From MA-ANB-1 sp040878225 (lineage in GTDB: Bacteria > Actinomycetota > Acidimicrobiia > Spongiisociales > ZC4RG35): 12,427 nucleotides of DNA. The stretch is taken from positions 1-12,427 of the forward strand of contig JBBDMR010000139.1 of NCBI GenBank assembly GCA_040878225.1, given 5' to 3'. The notes beneath the pieces are model-generated. The model worked only from the letters and a program-made list of their open reading frames with translations. It did no database searches and had not been told where the DNA came from. Both the position numbers and the translations under genes were made by a program. This document shows, in pieces, positions 1 to 7,548 of this stretch (positions are counted from its first letter, which is position 1; the number at the start of each line of letters is the position of its first letter).

Positions 1-396
1 GGGTATGCCCGAGCACGTCTCGGCCGAAATGAGGGCCGGGCCGGTGGTAACCGAAGCTGTAGCCGATCCGGCAACCGGGAACTCCACCAGTGCCGCAGCG
101 CTGCCCACAGCCGCGATGTCGCCGACCGGTACCGTCGCCGACCCGGATGCGCCGGTGTCGAAGGAGCCTTCCCCCGCCGAGCCGCCACCGGAGAAAATCG
201 TGACCTGGCCGACTCCGGCCACCGTGGAAACCACGTTGAGTCGGCTGCTCCGCGTCGAGCTTTCCTCGGTAGGGCACACGGCAAGAGGCGGAGTCGCAAT
301 GCCGAGCTGCGCATCGGGTGACGGCGGATCGGCGGCCGGCATCACCATCGCCACGATGCCGATGGCCAGGACCAAGACGGGCGTTAACCACTTCAC
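1..396 (-). CDS. Secreted DUF5719-like protein, 3' end outside window
   Basis: The frame is open from a GTG at 396 to the left edge (132 codons, no stop), so the C-terminal part is missing. The start is set by a 4-base overlap (GTGA) with the stop of the upstream glycosyltransferase, implying translational coupling in one operon. The N-terminus, MKWLTPVLVLAIGIVAMVMP, is a typical Sec signal peptide or membrane anchor: one Lys, then about 18 hydrophobic residues. After it comes a Ser/Gly/Ala/Thr/Val-rich, beta-type extracellular sequence with a Cys-Pro shortly after the signal (AVCPTEES) and a second Cys near the visible end (ETCSGIP). In many actinobacteria the gene just downstream of a large membrane GT2 encodes a DUF5719 protein with this pattern. 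The family call therefore rests on context plus weak sequence resemblance, and the function is unknown. A generic exported protein is the alternative. Confidence 0.7.
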   Translation of the reverse strand, partial: MKWLTPVLVLAIGIVAMVMPAADPPSPDAQLGIATPPLAVCPTEESSTRSSRLNVVSTVAGVGQVTIFSGGGSAGEGSFDTGASGSATVPVGDIAAVGSAAALVEFPVAGSATASVTTGPALISAETCSGIP

Positions 397-3155
397 GAAC
401 GTCTTCTCCTACCGACACCGATGAGCACCAGTCCGCCGAGGAGTACAACTGCCGATGCGTACCCGAGTGCCACGTTCACCGTGTGCCCTGAATACGAGGC
501 AGTGCCGGTGGATTCGGACACTGTGGTGGACCAGCCGTCCTGGCCGCCGGCGGGCTCCCAGCCGGAGGTGTAGTTGATGGCCAGAGCGACCCGGCCCGCC
601 CCGGCATCGCCGGCCCAGCCCGCTCCGTCCTTCTCCCAGACGTCGCCGCTGTCGGACACGGCAAGCGGCTCCGCAATCGGATTCTCAAAAACCCTTGCCA
701 CGGAATCGAACGGCAGAGGCGCTACATCGAGTTGGCTCTCCAATGCGGTGTCAAGTGGCGATACCGGCCCGTCAACCACTATCCAGCCGATGGCGAACTC
801 GGCAAGGCTTGCCCCGGGCCGGAGCACTTCTCCTGAGGCGATTCGGTCGACGAGGGCCTCAAGTTGCCTATCGCCTGCCCTCTCAGGAGGCAGCCAGACC
901 TCGTCGATTGTGGTCCCCGATCCGTCGAGAACTCGATACCAGAACCCGGGTCCGGCGCGTGCCTCTCCCGGCACCAGCCCGGCATCCGTCGAGGCGTAGA
1001 GGATGCGACGGGGCTGGCCGTCGTCCGCAAGAGTCGCGGCGAAGGAGAGGTCGTCGTTGCGGTCTCCACCCGGCAAACCCAGGGAGCCGCCGAATACGGA
1101 GGCGGTCGAAACGGCAAGCATCACCAGAGCCGCGAGCGCCGAAATCATTGGGATCACCTCAAACCTGATCCGGTCGAGGGCAACTCCAACGACTGTCGCC
1201 GCACCTACAGACGCTGTCACGAGGGCAGCCTCTTCGACCCCTGGCCCGGCGCCGCCGATCATCGCGACGACTATCCCTCCGAGACCGAGAAGGGCTCCCA
1301 ATCCGGCGATCCTTCCATACCGGCTCTCATCGAGGAAAAGCGGAAGAGCAGCCAGCAAAATCAGCCCAGGCCAGATCATCTCCGGGACGACGCCGAGACG
1401 ACGGGAGGAGTCGAGGAGCCAACCGGGGTCGCCCGAAATGAAATTGACTGCAACCACGCCGCCGGCGGCCGCCGCCAAAGCGAGTACGACTCGGGAGTAG
1501 CTGCCCCCCTGTACTCGCCAGATCAGCCACGCCAGGGCCGGAACGACGATCAGAGCCGGCGAGACGGCGGCAAGGAGGCATCCGAATGTCACTGCCCAAC
1601 CGATTGCCCCCAGCCGACCGCGCTCTGCCTCCACCGGGTGGACAAACACCGCGCGGAGAGCCCAGGGAAGCAGCGCAGCCGCAGCCAGTGCCGTCCACGA
1701 TCCCTCACCGGTGAGCATTGCTGTTCCCGGCCCCCCGATGGCGACGATCCCGGTGATGTAGCGACCCGGTCCGCGCAGTCCGAGGCGTCCCAACATGCGC
1801 CCCATTCCGGCAACCGCGATGACACCGAAGCCAATAGTCAGCAGGGTTCGGGCCGCACCCTCTGCACCGAACCAGACAAGGCTGGCCAGGCCCGCAAAAC
1901 CCACAGAAGGATGTACCGGCACCGGCGAACCGAGGCCGGTCTCGTTCCAACCGCCGAAGAATCTCTCCAGCGCGATCGATGGCGGTTCGAATGCGAAGTT
2001 GAGCCCTGCGTTGGGGATGCCGCCGAAAATCAGGCTTCGGGCCGAGAGCAGGACGAAAACCACGGCGACTACCGCGCCGAGGATCCCGGGACTGGACCAT
2101 GCGCGCTTTGCGCTCCTGGCTATTGCCTGGTCCTCGTCGAACATCAGCAGCACCCGCGCGCTGAGTTCGTCACCCAACGAGCGCAATCGCACCGAACCTG
2201 ACGTCTGATACCGGAACAGTTCCTCGTCCCCGACGCTCCGGATCGACGACGCTCTCCGCCGCGCACTCAAGGTTGATGGCAGGTGGAATATGTTCCACGC
2301 CCACGTGCCCAGGTAGCTCGCCAGGTGTTTCCAGCGCAAGAGGAAGAGGTTCAGTACCGAATCGAGGAGGCCGACCAGAAGTGACATGGGGATCACCCAG
2401 GCCAGCGTCAGCCCCCGGTAGGCAATCAGCATCGCCCGGAGCCGACCTGCCCTCTCCGTCCACCCTTCGGCTGCGTGACAGCGTCCCTGGTGATAGACCT
2501 CCGAAGAGGGAACGATTATCACCCGCGCACCGGCGAGGCGGGCACGCTGGGAGAAGTCGAGACCTGCCGCATCCGGAGGCATCAGCCTGTCGAGACCTCC
2601 GAGACCGCGGGCGAGGTCGCGTCGGACCAGCATCGAAACCGAAGTGACATACGCAACTTCTCTCACGACGTCGTATTGCTGGAGGTCGACCTCCTGTTCG
2701 TCGAGGCCGGTATAGGGCTCGCCAAAGACGTCGGTGGCGCTGCCGATAGCCTCGAGTACATCTCTGGTGCCGGCCTTGAGCAACTTGGACGCTCCCAGGC
2801 CGGCGTCGTTGCGCTCGACCTCCCTGACCAGGGAAGCAAGGGCGTCGGGGCGCGGCCGGGCGTCTGCATGAAGTATCCAGAGATAGTCGAAGGAGGGCTC
2901 GGTCTCGGATACGGCAATCTCGAGAGACGCAGAAAAGGTCATCCCTTCACTGACCTCCGACTCGGCATCACCGACGATCGTCACATCGATCTCACCGTCA
3001 TATGCTTGCCGCCTTATGGAAGCGAGAGCAGCGACGATGTCAGCGCCGTCGACCGGGGTCACCACAACCCGCACCGCCGGGAGGCGAGTGGGAGTATCCG
3101 GACCCGTGTCCGGGTCCGCGGAGAGTTGGCTGACGTCAGTCATGCGGTCCGTCAT
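393..3155 (-). CDS. Large membrane glycosyltransferase, GT2 domain plus multi-TM region
   Basis: About 920 residues from ATG 3155. An in-frame TTG lies at 3182 and another ATG at 3143. I prefer 3155 because a GAAGG sequence lies about 11 bases upstream, but the choice is uncertain. Residues about 28-235 form a GT-A, family 2 domain: a VRVVVTPVDG first strand, the acidic motif LHADARP (near 95-101, standing where GT2 enzymes carry DxD), an acceptor-side region with FGEPYTG, and VIIVPSSEVYH. Hydrophobic helices follow near 245-275 and 357-376, then many more to about residue 690. Next comes a roughly 200-residue, mostly soluble segment that is probably extracytoplasmic, then a last helix (about 896-914) ending in RRRRS. 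The middle region contains NETGLGSPVPVHPS, reminiscent of a GT-C-type membrane glycosyltransferase loop. The likely role is transfer of a sugar into a cell-envelope polysaccharide or glycolipid; donor and acceptor cannot be read from sequence. It is translationally coupled to the DUF5719-like gene. Confidence 0.85.
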   Translation of the reverse strand: MTDRMTDVSQLSADPDTGPDTPTRLPAVRVVVTPVDGADIVAALASIRRQAYDGEIDVTIVGDAESEVSEGMTFSASLEIAVSETEPSFDYLWILHADARPRPDALASLVREVERNDAGLGASKLLKAGTRDVLEAIGSATDVFGEPYTGLDEQEVDLQQYDVVREVAYVTSVSMLVRRDLARGLGGLDRLMPPDAAGLDFSQRARLAGARVIIVPSSEVYHQGRCHAAEGWTERAGRLRAMLIAYRGLTLAWVIPMSLLVGLLDSVLNLFLLRWKHLASYLGTWAWNIFHLPSTLSARRRASSIRSVGDEELFRYQTSGSVRLRSLGDELSARVLLMFDEDQAIARSAKRAWSSPGILGAVVAVVFVLLSARSLIFGGIPNAGLNFAFEPPSIALERFFGGWNETGLGSPVPVHPSVGFAGLASLVWFGAEGAARTLLTIGFGVIAVAGMGRMLGRLGLRGPGRYITGIVAIGGPGTAMLTGEGSWTALAAAALLPWALRAVFVHPVEAERGRLGAIGWAVTFGCLLAAVSPALIVVPALAWLIWRVQGGSYSRVVLALAAAAGGVVAVNFISGDPGWLLDSSRRLGVVPEMIWPGLILLAALPLFLDESRYGRIAGLGALLGLGGIVVAMIGGAGPGVEEAALVTASVGAATVVGVALDRIRFEVIPMISALAALVMLAVSTASVFGGSLGLPGGDRNDDLSFAATLADDGQPRRILYASTDAGLVPGEARAGPGFWYRVLDGSGTTIDEVWLPPERAGDRQLEALVDRIASGEVLRPGASLAEFAIGWIVVDGPVSPLDTALESQLDVAPLPFDSVARVFENPIAEPLAVSDSGDVWEKDGAGWAGDAGAGRVALAINYTSGWEPAGGQDGWSTTVSESTGTASYSGHTVNVALGYASAVVLLGGLVLIGVGRRRRS

Positions 3156-3197
3156 TCTTAACCGGACCTTCGCCCTGAGCAATATCGAGAAACCATT

Positions 3198-4103
3198 TTG
3201 AAAGTCGTGGAGCTTTCCGGTGGGGTCGGTGGCGCCCGTCTAGCCCGGGGCCTCGACCGGCTGGACAGTGTTGATCTGACCATTGTGGTCAATGTCGGCG
3301 ACGATGACGACATTCACGGACTCCACGTCGCGCCGGACATCGACACCGTGGTCTACACGCTGGCCGGGATCGAAGGGCCGCATGGCTGGGGGCGGTCGGG
3401 CGACACCTTCGAGACCAACGACGAAATCGGAGCACTGGGCAGTGACAACACCTTCAAACTCGGCGACCGTGACCTGGCGATGAACATCCTCAGGACCGAA
3501 GCGCTCCGCAACGGAACTTCCCTGAGCACCTTCACCTCGAGCGTCACCAAACATCTGGGTGTCGGCGCATTCGTGGTGCCGGCCACCGACGACAGGCAGC
3601 GGACGATTATCGAAACCGACACCGGGGAAATGCTCGGCTTCCAGGAGTATTTCGTGATGCGCCAGACCCGGGACACGGTTGCAGCGGTCCGCTTCGAAGG
3701 GTCACCCGCCCCGGCACCCGGGGTTCTCGACGCGATCACACAGGCCGACGTGGTCTTCATCGCCCCATCGAACCCTCCTCTTTCGATCTGGCCGATCCTC
3801 GCAGTCGCGGGGGTTCGAGATGCTGTCGGTCGACACAACAACGTCGTCGCGGTGAGCCCGCTGTTCGGCGGAAAGGCTCTGAAGGGACCGGCCGACCGGG
3901 TGATGGCCTCCCTCGGGTTGCCACCGGGGAACGCCGGGGTGCTTGCCGCCTACGACGGCCTGCTCAACCGCTTGATAGTGGACGTCTCCGACGCGGCCGA
4001 CATACCCGACCTCGATGGCCCGGTTTCGGTGGTCGCCCTGGAAACACGCATCTCCGAGGCACGTGCTGCTGTGAGTTTCTGTGAGAAGGTGCTCGCTCTT
4101 TGA
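3198..4103 (+). CDS. cofD: 2-phospho-L-lactate transferase CofD/FbiA (coenzyme F420 synthesis)
   Basis: Transfers the phospholactyl moiety (phosphoenolpyruvyl in mycobacteria) from its GDP-activated donor to the deazaflavin FO, giving F420-0 or its dehydro form; a cytosolic enzyme. The 301-residue length is normal. Visible family motifs are GGVGGARLARGL (8-19) for nucleotide binding, VNVGDDDDIHGLHVAPDIDT (31-50) with the metal-binding acidic run, YTLAG (53-57), GWGRSGDTF (63-71), LGDRDLAMNILRTEAL (88-103), FIAPSNPPLSIWPIL (187-201) and SPLFGGKALKGPADRVM (220-236). The start is a TTG: the protein begins MKVVELSGG as the family does, and no ATG or GTG in frame fits upstream. It is divergent from the glycosyltransferase with only 42 bp between starts, so promoters must overlap coding sequence. 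It overlaps cofE by 4 bp, indicating a cofDE operon. The GDP-donor enzyme (CofC/FbiD) and FO synthase are not in the window. Confidence 0.96.
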   Translation: MKVVELSGGVGGARLARGLDRLDSVDLTIVVNVGDDDDIHGLHVAPDIDTVVYTLAGIEGPHGWGRSGDTFETNDEIGALGSDNTFKLGDRDLAMNILRTEALRNGTSLSTFTSSVTKHLGVGAFVVPATDDRQRTIIETDTGEMLGFQEYFVMRQTRDTVAAVRFEGSPAPAPGVLDAITQADVVFIAPSNPPLSIWPILAVAGVRDAVGRHNNVVAVSPLFGGKALKGPADRVMASLGLPPGNAGVLAAYDGLLNRLIVDVSDAADIPDLDGPVSVVALETRISEARAAVSFCEKVLAL

Positions 4104-4798
4104 GCCTCCAGGTCATACCCGTCGAAGGGATCGGGGCCGTCTCGCCTGGCGACGACCTCCTCACGATGCTCACCGACGCACTGCGCCCCCACCAGCCTGC
4201 CCGGGGTGACATTGTCGTCGTGACGCACAAGATCGTCTCCAAGGCGGAGGGTCAGGTCGTAGAAATCGAGGGCGACCCCGAGGAGTTCAAACGCAAGCTC
4301 GTCGAGTCGGAGGCGGTGTCCATCGTGCGACGGCGGGGCGACCTGATCATCGCTGAGACGAAACACGGGTTCATCTGCGCCAATGCCGGCATCGACCGGT
4401 CGAACGCAGCGCCCAATACGATGATCCTCCTTCCCGACGACCCGGACCGGTCTGCGAGGAGGTTGAAGCACAGATTCGACCACGAGTTCGGAGTCGACCT
4501 GGCTGTGATCATCTCTGACACCTTCGGCCGGCCATGGCGGCGCGGGCTGACCGATGTGGCTATTGGTGTGGCGGGGATCAAGCCGATCCTCGACCTGAAG
4601 GGGACCGAAGACTGGGCGGGCTACGAACTCGACGTCACCGAGGTCGCCGTCGTCGACGAGCTCGCATCAGCGGCCGATCTGGTGATGGGCAAAGCCTCGG
4701 GAGTCCCCGTCGCCCTCATCCGCGGCTACCGGTACCAATCTGGCGACGGTTCGGCCTCCGACCTGGTCCGACCTCCCTCTGAGGACCTGTTCCGCTGA
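4100..4798 (+). CDS. cofE: Coenzyme F420-0:L-glutamate ligase CofE, stand-alone
   Basis: GTP-dependent ligase that adds gamma-linked glutamates to F420-0. The 232 residues cover the CofE domain only. Motifs seen are GDIVVVTHKIVSKAEG (36-51), IAETKHGFICANAGIDRSN (84-102) containing the conserved Asp99, LLPDDPDRSARRL (110-122), VIISDTFGRPWRRG (136-149) with conserved Asp140, VAGIKPILDLKGTEDWAGYE (157-176), and DELASAADLVMGKASGVPVA (186-205). The start is a TTG fused to the cofD stop (TTGA, 4-bp overlap), which fixes the start and implies coupling. In mycobacteria FbiB carries an extra C-terminal FMN-binding nitroreductase-like domain that reduces dehydro-F420. That domain is absent here and the protein ends shortly after the CofE fold (PPSEDLFR), so this organism either uses a separate reductase or the 2-phospholactate route. 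It converges with the UDP-glucose dehydrogenase gene, with a 26-bp gap and no obvious hairpin terminator. Confidence 0.95.
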   Translation: MSLQVIPVEGIGAVSPGDDLLTMLTDALRPHQPARGDIVVVTHKIVSKAEGQVVEIEGDPEEFKRKLVESEAVSIVRRRGDLIIAETKHGFICANAGIDRSNAAPNTMILLPDDPDRSARRLKHRFDHEFGVDLAVIISDTFGRPWRRGLTDVAIGVAGIKPILDLKGTEDWAGYELDVTEVAVVDELASAADLVMGKASGVPVALIRGYRYQSGDGSASDLVRPPSEDLFR

Positions 4799-4824
4799 CT
4801 TTCCTGCCGAACGAGTAAGGGTGG

Positions 4825-6099
4825 TCAGGCGCCAGGGCGGCCGAGACCCCAGTAGTCGAGGCCGACTTTGCGGACCTGTTTGGGGTCGAGGAGGTTTCTG
4901 GCATCGACGATGCGATGTCCACGCATCCGGGAGGCCACTTCGGCGAGATCGACCTCTGTGAACTCGGGCCATTCGGTGGCCACCAGCAAGACATCGGCAC
5001 CATCGACCGCCTCCAACGCCGATGGGGCGATACCCACCATGTGGGTGTTGGCCTCGGGGTCGTAGGCGACCACCTCTGCTCCCTCCTCCTGGAGAAGGGC
5101 GGCAATACGGAGGGCAGGAGATTCGCGGACATCGTCGGTGCCTGCCTTGAACGCTATTCCCCACATCGCAACCTTTCGCCCGCGGAGGCCGCCGCCGGCA
5201 GCGAGGCGAACCTTGGCCGCGACGCGACGACGTTGCTCATCGTCGGCCGCGATCACAGCCCTGAGGAGTTGGAAGTCGTACCCGGCGTCCTCGGCCACGG
5301 CGATCAGCGCAGAAGTGTCCTTGGGGAAGCATGACCCTCCGTAGCCGGGCCCGGGCTGAAGGAAATGGGGCCCGATGCGATGGTCACTGCCGAGACCCTC
5401 GATCACGTCGAGAATGTCTGCACCGACGGCCTCACAGACGTTGGCGAGCGTGTTGACGAAGGTGAGACGGGATGCCAGATATGAGTTGTTGGCGTACTTG
5501 ATCATCTCTGAAGATGTCGGATCGGTCTTGATTACGTGAGTGTCGATGTCGGCATACAGCGAAGCGACGCGGTCGGCATCAGCCGCGTCCCAAGCACCGA
5601 TCACAATCCGGTCCGGGTTCATGAAATCGGGGACCGCCCGTCCTTCCCTGAGGAACTCGGGGTGGGAGACAATTCGGGCCGAGCTGCCGAGATCTGCGAG
5701 CCGCTTGCGCAACGAAGCGACCGTGCCGGGGGGGACCGTCGACTTGACGACGAACAGATCTCCCTCATCCATGTGGCCGCCGAGCTCGTCGACCACCGAG
5801 AAGATGAAATTGAGATTCGCCCGCCCGTCCTCACCCTGCGGGGTGGGGAGGCACAGGAAGACGAGGTCGGAGCCCTCGGCCGCCTCGACGTTCGATGTGT
5901 GGAACGAGATCCTGTTTGCAGCCCTGGCCCCGTCGAGCAGGTCGGCGAGACCCTCTTCGAAAATCGGGATTTCTCCGGCATCGAGTAGCGCTACCCGGTC
6001 GGGATTGGCTTCCCCCAGCCGGACCACGTGGCCGAGATGGGCGAGTCCGGCAGCAGTGACAAGCCCGACATACCCGGCTCCGATAATTGAAACGTTCAT
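4825..6099 (-). CDS. ugd: UDP-glucose 6-dehydrogenase
   Basis: NAD-dependent four-electron oxidation of UDP-glucose to UDP-glucuronate, a precursor for envelope polysaccharides; cytosolic. The protein is 424 residues from ATG 6099. This start is chosen over a GTG at 6111 because GAGAGGG lies just before the ATG and the protein then begins MNVSIIGAGYVG, as in the family. Visible elements are the Rossmann motif GAGYVGL (7-13), FLCLPTPQ (81-88), VKSTVPPGT (118-126), HPEFLREGRAVPDFMNPDR (146-164), KYANNSYLASRLTFVNTLAN (201-220), GPGYGGSCFPKDT (250-262) with catalytic Cys257, and the C-terminal UDP-binding domain with GIAFKAGTDDVRESPAL (314-330). Other nucleotide-sugar dehydrogenases (UDP-ManNAc or GDP-mannose) are possible, but the pattern fits the UDP-glucose enzymes best. 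It lies downstream of the LCP gene on the same strand. The two are separated by a 195-bp gap holding a palindromic element, so read-through or a separate promoter are both possible. Confidence 0.93.
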   Translation of the reverse strand: MNVSIIGAGYVGLVTAAGLAHLGHVVRLGEANPDRVALLDAGEIPIFEEGLADLLDGARAANRISFHTSNVEAAEGSDLVFLCLPTPQGEDGRANLNFIFSVVDELGGHMDEGDLFVVKSTVPPGTVASLRKRLADLGSSARIVSHPEFLREGRAVPDFMNPDRIVIGAWDAADADRVASLYADIDTHVIKTDPTSSEMIKYANNSYLASRLTFVNTLANVCEAVGADILDVIEGLGSDHRIGPHFLQPGPGYGGSCFPKDTSALIAVAEDAGYDFQLLRAVIAADDEQRRRVAAKVRLAAGGGLRGRKVAMWGIAFKAGTDDVRESPALRIAALLQEEGAEVVAYDPEANTHMVGIAPSALEAVDGADVLLVATEWPEFTEVDLAEVASRMRGHRIVDARNLLDPKQVRKVGLDYWGLGRPGA

Positions 6100-6102
6100 A
6101 AA

Positions 6103-6109
6103 CCCTCTC
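6103..6109 (-). promoter_or_regulatory. Ribosome-binding site deciding the ugd start
   Basis: GAGAGGG on the minus strand, three bases before ATG 6099. It supports the internal ATG over the upstream in-frame GTG at 6111, which itself overlaps this purine run. Confidence 0.6.
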
Positions 6110-6130
6110 ACGTTGCGGGGTTGGCTCAGA

Positions 6131-6152
6131 CTAGTGGCCTGTCTCCTAAATA
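6131..6152 (+). repeat. Left terminal inverted repeat
   Basis: Begins CTAGTGGCCTGTC and ends CCTAAATA. It pairs with 6277-6298 at 19 of 22 bases; the mismatches are at repeat positions 8, 14 and 16. Confidence 0.7.
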
Positions 6153-6276
6153 CTGGTGGCGTCTCTCCGGCCCTCGTCGCCCCTGGCTGCGTCCAAAATG
6201 CTCGCCGAACCTTCCGGGTGCGACTGCGCTTTTCTCCTTGCCAGAAGACGACGATGACTCGGAGACACGCGCACCC

Positions 6277-6298
6277 TATTTACGTGACAGACCACTAG
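6277..6298 (-). repeat. Right terminal inverted repeat
   Basis: Read on the minus strand it begins CTAGTGGTCTGTC and ends CGTAAATA. Its CTAG contains the TAG stop of the LCP gene. Confidence 0.7.
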
Positions 6299-7548
6299 GC
6301 GGCGTCGCTCCCGACGATTACCACAACGTCAACCCCGTTATCGACAGAACCCGTCACAACTTCACCATATCCGAGCTCCCCGGCGATCAGCGATCCGGCT
6401 TCGGAACCGTCGGCAACAAGGATCCTCGTGGTCGACAGCCGCTCGTCGGAGTCGCCCACACTGACCACCACAAACCCGAGCGACTCCAGGTGTCGGGCCA
6501 TTTCTCCCGCCGCCCCGGGCAGGCCGTTGCCGTTGAGTACCTGGATCCGGACCGGCTGTTGGGCAAAAGATTGGCCGGAGGCGAAATTCCGCAGCATGTT
6601 CTCCGCCGCAGGCTCGTCCCGGTGGACAACCGAAGCGTTCCCCACGGTCCCTTCCACCACCGGAAGCGTTGCTCCTTCGATGTTTCCGCCGAGAATCCCC
6701 CGGAAGTCCCATGCCAGTTGGGCAACTGACGATTCGGCGAGTCGGGTGTCGATTGTCATGTGCCGGGCGAGCGAGCTCGCGATCTCCCCGGCGTCGGTGA
6801 TCGACGACGGTGACTTCAGTGAGCTGATGATCGCCCGGACAACTTCTTGCTGCCTCGCCGTGCGTCCGATGTCGTTGGCGTCGACGCTGACCCACGAGGC
6901 GTTCTGGAATTCCTGATACTTGCGGGACCTCGCGAAGGCGAGGGCAGTCTCACCGTCGAGCAGGAGGTTCCCGGCATCCACGTCGAGTCCCGATGACGAA
7001 TCCCGCGCCGGATACGGGAAGAAGATCTCCACCCCGCCGATCTCGTCGATCATGTCCATGAACCCGACGAAGTCGACTTCCACATAGTGGTTGATCTCCA
7101 CGCCGAGGTTCTGCTTGACCGTCTGGACCATCAAGGTCGGGCCCCCTAAGGCGTATGCGGCGTTGATCTTCTCCTGGCCGTGGCCGGGGATGTCGACCCA
7201 GAGGTCTCTGGGGACACTGAGCATCTGGGAGGTCCCGTCCCGGTTGACCCGGACCAGCATGATGACGTCTCCGCGCTCGCCGCCCGCATTCCCGAAGTTC
7301 TCGAGGTCGTCCAGCCCTTCCCGGGTGTCGCTGCCTATGACGAGAAAGGTGAGGTCGCCGGTGGATTCGTCAAGGACGTCGCTGACTTCGTCGTCGGTGT
7401 CTGCCTCGGCGAGGGCGCCCTGGCCGACGTTCACGAACCAGAGGATGCCCGCGGCGGCGATGTTGGCGAGCACGAGGAATATGATCGCTGTGACCTTGAA
7501 CCAACGAGGTAGTCCGCTCTTGGGTGGTGGGTTGTCTGCTGGATGCAT
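6295..7548 (-). CDS. LytR-CpsA-Psr (LCP) family protein with LytR_C domain
   Basis: Membrane-anchored phosphotransferase family that attaches lipid-linked glycopolymers to peptidoglycan (in actinobacteria, for example, joining arabinogalactan). The protein has 417 residues from ATG 7548. A short cytoplasmic N-terminus precedes one membrane helix (about 17-40); the rest is extracellular. The LCP domain spans about 67-242, with FLVIGSDTRE (68-77: Asp74 and Arg76), GGERGDVIML (89-98: Asp94), LSVPRDLWVDIPG (110-122: Arg114), EKINAAYALGGP (126-137), LLDGETALAFARSRKY (196-211: Arg207 and Arg209) and GRTARQQEVV (228-237). A LytR_C domain follows at about 333-414 (VRIQVLNGNGLPGAAGEMA). The Shine-Dalgarno match before the ATG is weak. 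The gene is divergent from the hydrolase and upstream of ugd, which supports a role in an envelope glycopolymer that may contain glucuronate. Its stop codon lies in the terminal repeat of the palindromic element. Confidence 0.93.
   Translation of the reverse strand: MHPADNPPPKSGLPRWFKVTAIIFLVLANIAAAGILWFVNVGQGALAEADTDDEVSDVLDESTGDLTFLVIGSDTREGLDDLENFGNAGGERGDVIMLVRVNRDGTSQMLSVPRDLWVDIPGHGQEKINAAYALGGPTLMVQTVKQNLGVEINHYVEVDFVGFMDMIDEIGGVEIFFPYPARDSSSGLDVDAGNLLLDGETALAFARSRKYQEFQNASWVSVDANDIGRTARQQEVVRAIISSLKSPSSITDAGEIASSLARHMTIDTRLAESSVAQLAWDFRGILGGNIEGATLPVVEGTVGNASVVHRDEPAAENMLRNFASGQSFAQQPVRIQVLNGNGLPGAAGEMARHLESLGFVVVSVGDSDERLSTTRILVADGSEAGSLIAGELGYGEVVTGSVDNGVDVVVIVGSDAA

Larger units (their letters stand above)
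6131..6298. mobile_element. MITE-like palindromic element or insertion-sequence relic, non-coding
   Basis: A 168-bp segment bounded on both sides by CTAG, with 22-bp inverted ends at 6131-6152 and 6277-6298 that match at 19 of 22 positions. The symmetry extends inward: after TAAATA both arms carry a GCGT/TCTCCG segment and then TCGTCG, and further in CTGGC, so much of the element could fold into one long imperfect hairpin. No credible ORF lies inside. The right CTAG supplies the TAG stop codon of the LCP gene. The left end lies 31 bp from the ugd ATG. I infer a small non-autonomous transposable element, or the joined ends of a deleted insertion sequence. CTAG fits the YTAR-type target duplication described for IS5-type elements, but no family is assigned. 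The alternative is a native regulatory or terminator hairpin between the LCP gene and ugd. Confidence 0.6.

Noticed and set aside
5..424. Plus-strand 139-codon open frame at the left edge
   Set aside because: It lies opposite the signal-peptide-bearing DUF5719-like frame, which overlaps the GT stop by GTGA; the plus-strand protein is Ala/Pro/Thr-rich with no fold signature.
864..2201. Plus-strand 445-codon open frame opposite the glycosyltransferase
   Set aside because: The translation is charged, low-complexity and resembles no family, while the minus strand carries a clear GT2 and membrane protein. It is a high-GC shadow frame.
3130..3139. Perfect 10-bp palindrome CTGACGTCAG near the glycosyltransferase start
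   Set aside because: A single short palindrome inside coding sequence with no second copy; too weak to call an operator.
2475..3161. Plus-strand 228-codon open frame opposite the GT2 catalytic domain
   Set aside because: It overlaps the conserved GT-A motifs on the minus strand and has no recognisable domain.
4799..4824. Possible bidirectional terminator between cofE and ugd
   Set aside because: The 26-bp gap shows no stem-loop or T-run.
6121..6729. Plus-strand 202-codon open frame crossing the palindromic element into the LCP gene
   Set aside because: It is mostly antisense to the LytR_C region of the LCP protein and has no family features. It does not encode a transposase.
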